Shown here one piece after another: positions 10,347 through 19,904 of a stretch of 64,000 nt of DNA. The stretch covers positions 186,001-250,000 of the forward strand of contig OZ025724.1 in the NCBI GenBank assembly GCA_964019335.1, read 5' to 3'. Position numbers and translations under genes: made by a program. The notes under the pieces were generated by a model. The model saw nothing but the letters and a program-made list of their open reading frames with translations, had not been told where the DNA came from and did not search any database. This stretch comes from Diplonema japonicum. Its lineage: Eukaryota > Euglenozoa > Diplonemea > Diplonemida > Diplonemidae. The stretch's first letter is position 1; each line of letters begins with the position of its first letter.

Positions 10347-11990
10347 TCAGAACCCCTTATCATCCTTTGTTGTGGGGAAGATCTGCCCCACGGAGAGATT
10401 GACATCGTTAGGTGTGATCATGAGCTGGTTGCTCCCCTTGGAGAGGTGCTCTACAGAGTCAAGCTTCCTGAGCATGAGGAACATCTTGATCGCCTTGTCG
10501 AGGTCCATGGTGGCAGTGTCCTTCCCTGTGGTCTTCTCCATGAAGGCGACGAGCTTCATGGCCTCTGCCTCTCCCTCGATCCGCGCCTCCGTCTTCAGGT
10601 GGGACTTCTTCAACTCGATGAGCTCCTTCTTCATCTTCTCCTCCTCGATCTCTCCCCCGAGCCTGCTCAGAGCAACCTCGTTCTCACCCTTCTGCCTCTC
10701 CTTCTTCTTCAGCCTGTCCGCTGTCTCCTTGATGATGTCCTGCAGGATCGCATCAGTCTCACTCGAGGCACACTTGAAGCGCAGCACCTCCACCGAGATG
10801 AGGTCCACCCCCCTCTCCTCGTAGAAGGGGTCGTCGATGCACGCCCCGCGGATGATCTCGTTGAACTTCTCCAGGAAATCCAGCAGCTTGATCCTCGACA
10901 CCTCTTGGATGATCTTTGAACGGGCGTGTGTGCACGTGTCCCCAGGGGCATCTGCCGTCTTCTCCACCAACATCGGGACGTCGATGATGGACCAGAAGAA
11001 CGACACGTCCACACACAGCTCCACGTTGTCCACTGTCCTGCAGTTGAACTCGTAGTTCATGTACGACGGGCGCCTGTCGAACTTCCACACAAGGTCCACA
11101 GAGGTGTGCTCCTTCCGCAGGTCTGTCGACCACTCTTGCTTCACGATCTCACAGAAGGGTGGGAGGAAGAAGTTCCTCAGTTCCGAATCCCCTCGCGCGT
11201 AGATGAACTTCCCTGTCTTGTCCTTGTACACCACTGTCTGGTACTCCTCAAGGATGATCTTCTCCTGCACCTCCACGATCTCTTGGTACTTCGAGGGGAT
11301 GAACAGCCCCAGCTGCGAGATCTGCACAAGGCTTCCCGTGTCGGTGTTCCGCACCAGAACACAGTGGTGCTCGTCGACGTTCACCCCGCACTGCACCCCG
11401 CCTATCACCTCCTCCAAGGGGTCTGGAACCACACGCTGCTCCCCGACTTCGATCCTCAGCTTGCCCTCCTGGTCCTTGATCCGCAGGTACTCATTCTTTG
11501 CAAGGTTGTACACCTGTAGTGGTGGTGGTGGTGGGTCGTGGTGGCCATACCTTCTTGTAGGAAGAAATCTCATCATAAGGCCCAGGCTTGAACAGGCTTG
11601 GGCCCACAATGTTCTTCACTGTACCGTTCTCACCTGTTGTGTTTATTTTTTACAGTTTGCCGCTGCTGCTGCTGTTGTGCTGTGTTGTCCCATACCATCA
11701 GTGATAGTGATGTACTGCTGCGCCGTCAGGTTTGGGCAGGTCCCAGAGTGCACCACAGCCTCACGCTCGTTCATCCACACAACGCTTGGCCCGTAGAACG
11801 ACTTCTTCGACCCGAATTCGTCGTTCATCACAATGGAGTACTCCCCGGTCCCGAGCACCAGAGCCCCACGGGACTCCGTGCTGCTGCATGGCCCGTAGCA
11901 CATGACCCCGGGGCCGTTCTCCACCGACCTCTCCCCATTGCACGAGGTGATCAGCAGCTGCTCGTTTTCCTCAAGGCACGAAAAGCACAT
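10347..11990 (-). CDS. SPFH/band-7 protein, major-vault-protein-like, copy A
   Basis: Exons 11990-11696, 11633-11551 and 11513-10347 join to 514 residues; the introns (62 and 37 bp) both start GTATGG and end CAG. The N-terminal half (MCFSCLEENEQLL, GPGVMCYGP, LVLGTGEYSIV) and the middle (EKIILEEYQTVVYKDK) resemble the beta repeats of major vault protein. From about residue 240 an SPFH domain follows (VELCVDVSFFWSIID, then GVDLISVEVLRF), then a charged helix with ARIEGEAEAMKL, as in the vault shoulder and cap helix. SPFH proteins scaffold membranes or large shells. The family assignment is by recognition. The encoded exon 3 product is identical to that of copy C. Confidence 0.8.
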
Positions 11991-12014
11991 TTTATTTTGG
12001 TAACTTTAACTGTA

Positions 12015-12756
12015 GCTTTTTAGGATATCTCTCGTGACGTCAGCGTTCTGCCGAACAACAAGCTTTCCAATATTCGTACAGAAGAACACGACGAAGGAGC
12101 CGGTCTTGATGAGAACCCCGGAGTCCCTGATGACGGAATCCCCAGCAACGGCTCATCCTGAATCCATCAAAAAAGGATACACCAGAAGGTCAGGAAACCG
12201 TCCAGGACAACACCAAGGACACACCGATAGTACAAACCGACCAAACCTGCCCACGTTCTGCTCTCCAAATAACGCGGCGTCAAGATGTGCAAAGAAGAAG
12301 GAACATCAGTCCGGGTTAAGCAGCGTTCATTGGTCGGAGAAAAAAAAAACAAATAAACTATTACCGACGAACTTGCGCGCTACTTATTCTTACCTTCTCT
12401 TTCTAACCTCCATAAAAAAGTTTGAAATAGTTTCTTTCCCCCCGTTTGGTAACGTTAAAGGAGGTCTTGACGCCTTGTTCATCCACCACCTGTATTTATC
12501 CCTTTCAGCTTTTTCTTCTTCAGTGGTCATGCCGGCCTCCTCCCCAGCTTGCTTTTTCCATGACTGCGCCTGGGCGCCCTTGCGGAAAATGGAAAATACC
12601 AATTCCTTGGTGGTCGTCTCGATCTCTCGTTTACCATCAGAGGTGAAGTACTGAGGTTTCAGATGGGTACAGATAACGCAGAGTTTCAAAACCTTTTCAT
12701 TCCATTTTCTTTCCCTCAGAATCGGCCCCAGACGTCGGTCCAGATTCTTCTTTGAT
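12015..12756 (-). other. coding-like debris between SPFH copies A and B
   Basis: Two minus-strand stretches read like protein but do not form a gene. The first (about 12756-12390) reads ILRERKWNEKVLKLCVICTH, later TTEEEKAERDKYRWWMNKAS and ETISNFF. The second (about 12160-12015) reads SVIRDSGVLIKTGSFVVFFC and ends QNADVTRDILKSYS before a stop. A possible GTAAG donor follows the first. They may be exons of an unrecognised gene or remains of one broken by the SPFH duplication. No family recognised. Confidence 0.3.
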
Positions 12757-13635
12757 CTGCCCCACGGAGAGATTGACATCGTTAGGTGTGATCAGGTTGC
12801 TCCCCTTGGAGAGGTGCTCCTGATGGCCCTGTCCATGGTCCGTGGGTACTGCCTATCCATTCTCCTCTCGCCTCCGAGCCTAACCTCGTTCTCACCCTTC
12901 TGCCTCTCCTTCTTCTTCAGCCTGTCTGCTGTCTCCTTGATGATGTCCTGCAGGATCGCATCAGTCGATGATGGACCAGAAGAACGACACGTCCACACAC
13001 AGCTCCACGTTGTCCACTGTCCTGCAGTTGAACTCGTAGTTCATGTACGACGGGCGCCTGTCGAACTTCCACACAAGGTCCACAGAGGTGTGCTCCTTCC
13101 GCAGGTCTGTCGACCACTCTTGCTTCACGATCTCACAGAAGGGTGGGAGGAAGAAGTTCCTCAGTTCCGAATCCCCTCGCGCGTAGATGAACTTCCCTGT
13201 CTTGTCCTTGTACACCACTGTCTGGTACTCCTCAAGGATGATCTTCTCCTGCACCTCCACGATCTCTTGGTACTTCGAGGGGATGAACAGCCCCAGCTGC
13301 GAGATCTGCACAAGGCTTCCCGTGTCGGTGTTCCGCACCAGAACACAGTGGTGCTCGTCGACGTTCACCCCGCACTGCACCCCGCCTATCACCTCCTCCA
13401 AGGGGTCTGGAACCACACGCTGCTCCCCGACTTCGATCCTCAGCTTGCCCTCCTGGTCCTTGATCCGCAGGTACTCATTCTTTGCAAGGTTGTACACCTG
13501 TAGTGGTGGTGGTGGTGGTGGCGGTGGCCATACCTTCTTGTAGGGTGATATCTCATAGGCTTGAACAGGCATCGACCCCCCCATTGCACGGTGATCAGCA
13601 GCTGCTCGTTTTCCTCAAAGAGACGCACAAAGCAT
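12757..13635 (-). pseudogene. SPFH gene copy B, internally deleted
   Basis: Collinear with copies A and C but missing most of exon 1, intron 1, a block between FFWSIID and DAILQDI, and much of the C-terminal part. The central 540 bp (about 12966-13500) is almost unchanged. At the 5' end the start region is frameshifted and meets a TGA within a few codons. The 3' end stops inside the codons for LSVGQI. Intron 2 survives with a longer CCA/GGT repeat. A dead copy that shares the high identity of its neighbours. Confidence 0.85.
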
Positions 13636-13639
13636 ATCT

Positions 13640-14722
13640 CTATAACCTGCGCAAAGACCTTAAACCTTGGGTAGATGTTGCCCGGGAGATATTGTGAAGG
13701 CAACATTGGGTCACTAAGTAAGTGCGTACGAGAAAAATAAAAATAAAAGTACTACAAAAAAAAAAAAAGAAAGAAAATGTTGTAAAAGGAGGTAGGAACA
13801 CAATATTAGGAGAAGAAAAAGAAAATAGGGGGAAGAAGAAAAAAAATACTGACAAAAATCCCTTTTGCCAAAAGAAAAAGGGAAAAGGAAGAGAGGATAA
13901 GCGCAGAGAAGGAACAAGGGAATCGAACCGTGAGTTGTTATTTTATTTTGTTGTTTTTTTCCTTGTCACTTGTTTTTCGATTCCCTAGAAGAAGAAGAGA
14001 AGAAAGAAGAAAAAAAAAAAAAACGAGACCATGCATCGCTCAGTAACTTAATGTTGCTTTTTTCTTTGATTTCTTTCGTTCTCTTTTAGAGTTTTCTCCT
14101 TTTCTCGATACGTTTATGACAATCTTTTCTTTTATTATTATTATTTTTTTTCTCGTTTCTTTTTTTTTTTTTTTATTATTATTTTTTTGTCTAGCATTTT
14201 GTCATTTAGAGAAATAAAATGGGAAAAAAAAAAAAAAAAAAAGCAGCAGACACCCCTTTGTAAAATAAGGGGAGGAAAAAAAAAAAAGAAGAAGGGAAAA
14301 GAAAAAAGAAAAAGAGACAAATAAAAAAAGAAAACTCATCTAGCGTTTCGTCCTTTTCTTAAAAAAAGAGAAGAATAGGCGAGCGAGGTATTCTTTGTTT
14401 TGTTGGTAACGGCTACAAACTTTTTTTTTCCTACTAAAGAGATTTATCGGTGGTTATGATTTGCATCTTCGTAATCGGTTACAAAAAAAGAGACGTTTTG
14501 AAATCGGGTCATTCTTCTTTTTTTTCTTTTTTACTTCTGTTCAGAGGAAAAAAAAAGATGCAAACTATGGGACTTTCTTTTTTTTTTTTTCTTCTCTCTC
14601 CGTAAAGAAAAGAAAGCAATGCAGAGGGAGGTAAAAAAAAAAAAAAAAAAACAACAAAAAAAAAAAGAATTTCTTTTTTCTTTTTGAGTCGTACTGTGCT
14701 ATGTTTCAGTAAGAGAGTGTTC
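13640..14722. other. spacer: low complexity plus one short dispersed repeat
   Basis: Mostly A/T and purine runs. Positions 14361-14420 (AAGAATAGGCGAG, then TATTCTTT and GGTAACGGCTACAA) resemble 21830-21880. No gene seen. A B-box-like match near 13920 does not fold as a tRNA. Confidence 0.5.
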
Positions 14723-16346
14723 TCAGAACCCCTTATCATCCTTTGTTGTGGGGAAGATCTGCCCCACGGAGAGATTGACATCGTTAGGTGTGATCATGAG
14801 CTGGTTGCTCCCCTTGGAGAGGTGCTCTACAGAGTCAAGCTTCCTGAGCATGAGGAACATCTTGATCGCCTTGTCGAGGTCCATGGTGGCAGTGTCCTTC
14901 CCTGTGGTCTTCTCCATGAAGGCGACGAGCTTCATGGCCTCTGCCTCTCCCTCGATCCGCGCCTCCGTCTTCAGGTGGGACTTCTTCAACTCGATGAGCT
15001 CCTTCTTCATCTTCTCCTCCTCGATCTCTCCCCCGAGCCTGCTCAGAGCAACCTCGTTCTCACCCTTCTGCCTCTCCTTCTTCTTCAGCCTGTCCGCTGT
15101 CTCCTTGATGATGTCCTGCAGGATCGCATCAGTCTCACTCGAGGCACACTTGAAGCGCAGCACCTCCACCGAGATGAGGTCCACCCCCCTCTCCTCGTAG
15201 AAGGGGTCGTCGATGCACGCCCCGCGGATGATCTCGTTGAACTTCTCCAGGAAATCCAGCAGCTTGATCCTCGACACCTCTTGGATGATCTTTGAACGGG
15301 CGTGTGTGCACGTGTCCCCAGGGGCATCTGCCGTCTTCTCCACCAACATCGGGACGTCGATGATGGACCAGAAGAACGACACGTCCACACACAGCTCCAC
15401 GTTGTCCACTGTCCTGCAGTTGAACTCGTAGTTCATGTACGACGGGCGCCTGTCGAACTTCCACACAAGGTCCACAGAGGTGTGCTCCTTCCGCAGGTCT
15501 GTCGACCACTCTTGCTTCACGATCTCACAGAAGGGTGGGAGGAAGAAGTTCCTCAGTTCCGAATCCCCTCGCGCGTAGATGAACTTCCCTGTCTTGTCCT
15601 TGTACACCACTGTCTGGTACTCCTCAAGGATGATCTTCTCCTGCACCTCCACGATCTCTTGGTACTTCGAGGGGATGAACAGCCCCAGCTGCGAGATCTG
15701 CACAAGGCTTCCCGTGTCGGTGTTCCGCACCAGAACACAGTGGTGCTCGTCGACGTTCACCCCGCACTGCACCCCGCCTATCACCTCCTCCAAGGGGTCT
15801 GGAACCACACGCTGCTCCCCGACTTCGATCCTCAGCTTGCCCTCCTGGTCCTTGATCCGCAGGTACTCATTCTTTGCAAGGTTGTACACCTGTAGTGGTG
15901 GTGGTGGTGGGTCGTGGTGGCCATACCTTCTTGTAGGGAGAAATCTCATCATAAGGCCCAGGCTTGAACAGGCTTGGGCCCACAATGTTCTTCACTGTAC
16001 CGTTCTCACCTGTTGTGTTTATTTTTACAGTTTGCCGCTGCCGCTGCATACCATCAGTGATAGTGATGTACTGCTGCGCCGTCAGGTTTGGGCAGGTCCC
16101 AGAGTGCACCACAGCCTCACGCTCGTTCATCCACACAACGCTTGGCCCGTAGAACGACTTCTTCGACCCGAATTCGTCGTTCATCACAATGGAGTACTCC
16201 CCGGTCCCGAGCACCAGAGCCCCACGGGACTCCGTGCTGCTGCATGGCCCGTAGCACATGACCCCGGGGCCGTTCTCCACCGACCTCTCCCCATTGCACG
16301 AGGTGATCAGCAGCTGCTCGTTTTCCTCAAGGCACGAAAAGCACAT
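14723..16346 (-). CDS. SPFH/band-7 protein, major-vault-protein-like, copy C
   Basis: Exons 16346-16052, 16009-15927 and 15889-14723 join to 514 residues. Exon 3 gives the same protein as copy A, residue for residue. The introns are at identical sites: intron 2 is 37 bp as in A, but intron 1 is only 42 bp because about 20 bp of GCT/TGT repeat is absent. Similarity to copy A starts at the stop codon (only about four shared bases beyond) and fades just outside the ATG. Domains are as in copy A. Two intact, near-identical genes suggest dosage or very recent conversion. Confidence 0.8.
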
Positions 16347-16689
16347 TTTTATGTTTTTGTTAAGGCTTGTTTAAATGCTAAGGTTTCTTCATATACTATA
16401 TGGGCACAGAAGTTAGTTTAAAATGGATGAGAGAAAAACAAAAGAAATAAAAAAGAATAAAGAGCGAAAAATAATAAAAAAGAAAACAAGAAAAACGGCA
16501 TGAGTCTGGTGAAGAAGATATCTTTCTTTTATTTTCTTTATTTACTGTAAAAGGAAGGTTTACTGGAAGGAAAAATATCCGGAATTTCCTAAGGGGCCCA
16601 GGGCTACCTCTACCCCTCGCCGACAAGCTCCCATGCTGCTCAACCCACTGGCTTTGTTTGTGCGTTGTTCAAAAAAAAAGAGGGGGTAC

Positions 16690-16880
16690 ACAAACTTTTT
16701 CAGCTGTCTTATAGAGGCGTAGGGCGTAGGGCGTAGGCGTGTTTTTATGTCAAGAGGTTGGCATAAAATAGATGAGGCTGGGGGGACGAATACTATGTGT
16801 ACATTGGTTTCAGAAAACAAGTCCACATCGGCAATGAGGGGAGAAGCAAATCTTCTACTCCCAGAGCCGAAGCATTCCCT
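16690..16880 (-). mobile_element. DDE-superfamily transposase fragment
   Basis: The minus-strand frame reads ADVDLFSETNVHIVFVPPAS, then SILCQPLDIKT. This is the block around the second catalytic region in Tc1/pogo-like DDE transposases (usually xxIxFLPPNTTSxLQPLD). Only about 60 codons remain and no flanking inverted repeat was found. A tiny relic. Confidence 0.45.
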
Positions 16881-17475
16881 GGTTGGGGATTCCGGTGATT
16901 TTCCTTTTACAGTATTTTTCTTTTTCTTTTTTAAAGTTTTTTTTATTCAAATGCCTCACTGTCTGCTTAAAAGGACAAGCCTCTAAAGAAGAAAATTTGT
17001 TGTTTCACATGAGCAAAAAAAAAAAAAAAAAGGTGCAAATCTTTTTTTTTTTTTTTTGTCCCGCTCGGCACAAGTTGCACGCAAGGTAAAATCATTTGAA
17101 TGGTTAACAGAAGTGGAAAAAAGCGAAGTGGTGGAGAGATATTGAAGAAATACTTAAATAAACGGAGGGAACTGGCCGTTGTGCCGTTTGCGTCCGTACA
17201 CGGAAAGAAGCCTGGAGGTATATAACCCGTAGACACGTTGAAAACACGTTCTAAGAAATATATAAATTATATTATATTAGTTAAAGGAGGTCTGTGCGAG
17301 CCGCTCCCACCTACCTATCTGTTATATGGATCGTTTTCACTCTCACTCCGCTTAAAAAAAAAAAAAAAGAAGAACAAATCTTTTTATCTAACTCTTTCAT
17401 TTTGTTCACTAAAAAACTAGTTTGGCGCTCCATTTGTTTGTGCGCACGAGCGGAAAAAAAAAAGAAAAAAATTTG
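16881..17475. other. spacer carrying dispersed repeats
   Basis: Contains 17063-17098 (GCTCGGCACAAGTTGCA), related to 41109-41148, and 17278-17310 (TTAGTTAAAGGAGGT), related to 17935-17982 and 40755-40806. Otherwise A/T tracts. No gene seen. Confidence 0.5.
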
Positions 17476-17930
17476 TATATATAGGTCACCTCTCCGCTAT
17501 TTGTCAATGCTTTTTTTGAAAAATGCGAAAAAACGCTTTTTTAAATTTTCACAAAAAAGGGGCAGCATGCAACCACAGGAAGTATGAAAGAAACGTGTAA
17601 ACAGTCCCGAAAACTCCGTTAAAGGGCTTGCTTTTTTGAGAAAAAATACAATGTGGGGGGCTGAAACATAAAAATGTGTGGTGTATGAACACAGTTTGCA
17701 CAACTTCGACATGGATTAAAGGGAAAAGTAGTGTAAATCATGCTTAATTTTCGCTGGGTTTAAAGAAAGTAAAAAAAAGTGACAGCACCTAGCCATGATT
17801 TTCTTATTCAAAATTTTATTCCACTTCTGGAGCAAATCCAGGCATGGCTTTTTGATTTTTACATTTAAAAAAATATGAAATTTGTGGGCAGTACTTTGTG
17901 ACAAATAGCGAAGAGGTGACCATATATATA
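17476..17930. mobile_element. MITE-like element with ~31-bp terminal inverted repeats
   Basis: The left end 17476-17506 (TATATATAGGTCACCTC...) and the right end 17899-17930 are reverse complements apart from about two differences. The ends begin in TA repeats, so a TA target duplication is possible but cannot be told from the repeat itself. The 455-bp interior has no coding capacity. An interior stretch near 17562-17585 (GGGCAGCATGCAACCA) recurs inverted at about 43455-43480. Confidence 0.65.
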
Positions 17931-17934
17931 TATG

Positions 17935-17982
17935 AGTTAAAGGAAGTCTTTGTGAGACGCCCCCTTGTTCTCATCTTCTACC
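17935..17982 (+). repeat. dispersed repeat R1 (copy 2 of 3)
   Basis: Begins GAGTTAAAGGAAGTCTTTG and continues GAGACGCCCCCTTGTTCTC. It matches 40755-40806 closely and 17278-17310 more weakly. It immediately follows the MITE right end. Function unknown. Confidence 0.6.
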
Positions 17983-18004
17983 AAAAAGAAAAAAAAGAAA
18001 GTCA

Positions 18005-18084
18005 TCAGTTGTATGCCACACCTATTTTACAGTCAAAGAACAGCTGCAAATCCTCCATCGTTTCTTTCGTGAGGTCGACACTGC

Positions 18085-18116
<32 letters not shown>

Positions 18117-19685
18117 TAAAATATATAAATTCCTCCCCCTTTACTTTTTTTGTTGCTCATACCAGGTGTTCCCTATGACGCCAGCGTTCTGAAAACAGTA
18201 GATGAAATGCCACTCATTGCCCCGGTGGACAATTTTGTACTGAGTGAGCAGCTTCTCACCTTCAAAACAGACGTAGAACGAGGTTTTTGCAGGCGTCTCG
18301 TTCGACAGCTTCTTAACCAACTTCGTACCATTTACGACATGACTGCCAATCTTCGTCATGCTGGCCGTTTTTATTTCCTTAAAGCTGTCAGAGTCGGCTC
18401 TAGGTTCTGGTATATCAATGGCGGTTGGCACCGATGGTTCACCACCGGGACATTTTCCAAGACACATTTTGTTACACCAGACAGCATGTCCGCAAATGGC
18501 GATTTTTCGCTGTCGGCTCCACGTCGTGGTGTATACTTCTACACTCTTGACGATTGTCCGAACGTCCGCCTCCGTTAAGTACGCCGGAATGAGGGTTTTC
18601 CCCGAAGGGTTCTCAAGGCTCAACATACACCGGCATTCGTTCAGAGTCCCTACCATTTCAACGGGCTTCTCGAGAGCTTTTATCACCTTGCCGTACCCAG
18701 CCATTTTTGCCGGATACGACAACACGGATAATGATTTTTCCGAGATTTTTTTTGAGGCTTCCGACGTGTTAAACGCACTACACTGCAGGCATTGGTTGTT
18801 GTCAGTAGGGTGCAGGCACTTCGGGCACCGGTAGAAATGCGATGCTTGGACATCAACGCGTAGCGTGGCTCTTTTCTCCTTGTGCATACCGGTCAACAAC
18901 CCTCTGAGCAAGATCGCGGCAGCTTCCTGACCAACAGACCCTTTGGAGTACCTCACTTTGTAATCTAGGTGAAAAGGGACTGTGTTGAACAGTGCTGAAC
19001 ATGAATCACACAAACCGCCTGTTCCCACCATGCAGTCCGAACATGTGAGTTCCATCGGGCGGGTGTACATGTTAACTAATTCGGTGGTGCCGCGAAGAGA
19101 ATTTATTATACTGGTCGGTGAAAACCTTTGGTCGTTCTTCGAGTCGGGAATAGGGGAAAGTCCGACAAGAACTCGTGCTAGGTTTTCTGCTGTGTCGCCG
19201 TCCTTCCATCTTCGTTCTTTTTTGCTTCCTTCGAGTACCACGTGCTGCCCTTCAGATGAGTCAGCTTCGAATGTTAGATTTATGTTGCGGGAGTACCGTT
19301 TGTTCACTTCTACCGCGATGGTGAAGGCTGATCTGAGCTCGTGGCCGTTAGATTTGATTTTCGAGGCGTGAAGGTGGATTTTTCGGGTTTTTTTGATGAG
19401 GTGGTCTTCTTTGCACTGCCTCATGGGTATTACACCGCCTTCTTCCAACAGTCCGAAGGTCGTGCATGCATCGCAGAGCCACCTGTCGCCGTGTATTCTG
19501 CAGCATTCTACCGCGGCACTTTCGCATCCTTTCGTCCAACATTCTTTCGAAGGGTTTGTCCTTCTGCGCACGCGATACTGAGTAGGGACAGCCTCCTTGT
19601 CATGCTGCTGCGCGCATTCGCAACGTAGCGACTCGCTGTTGCAAGACAACCCGCAGTGGCAACATATCACTTGTATGTTCTGCAT
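18005..19685 (-). CDS. cysteine-rich orphan protein, two exons
   Basis: Exon 1 is 19685-18163 and exon 2 is 18080-18005, giving 532 residues. The intron (18162-18081, 82 bp) runs GTATGAG to a long T-run and TTTGCAG. If unspliced, the frame stops at 18141 after a short Lys-rich tail. Several Cys clusters look like zinc sites: CCHCGLSC and CECAQQH at the start, CCRIHGDRWLCDAC near residue 62, CSDCMVGTGGLCDSC near 220, YRCPKCLHPTDNNQCLQC near 290. No known domain is recognised. It lies 219 bp downstream of the PARP-like gene, same strand. The ATG follows a sense A-tract. Confidence 0.6.
18081..18162 (-). other. spliceosomal intron, 82 bp
   Basis: Sense donor GTATGAG, A/T-rich body, about 25-nt T-run, acceptor GCAG. 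Removing it replaces the tail WYEQQKK with a 25-residue C-terminus ending IGVAYN. Confidence 0.65.
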
Positions 19686-19904
19686 TTCTTTTTTTTTTTA
19701 AAACCCTTTTTTTTTATAACAATATTATTTTTAAAAAAAAAGGAAGAAGAAATAAAAACTTGTACCTAGGCACCCCTATAATACCGCACTTTCTTCTTCT
19801 TTTCTTTTTTCTTTTTTCTTTTTTTTTTTTTTCTCTCCCCCCTTTTACTTCTACAAAGGTTAGATTTAAGAAGAACAAAAAGAAAAGGACTTATATATAC
19901 ATTC

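Noticed and set aside
12034-12654. 206-codon plus-strand frame between SPFH copies
   Set aside because: Lacks domain features and crosses a Lys run. The opposite strand has more protein-like stretches, and all other genes are on minus.
13905-13945. tRNA-like B box (GGTTCGATTCCC) on the minus strand
   Set aside because: The surrounding bases do not form a T-stem, anticodon arm or acceptor stem.
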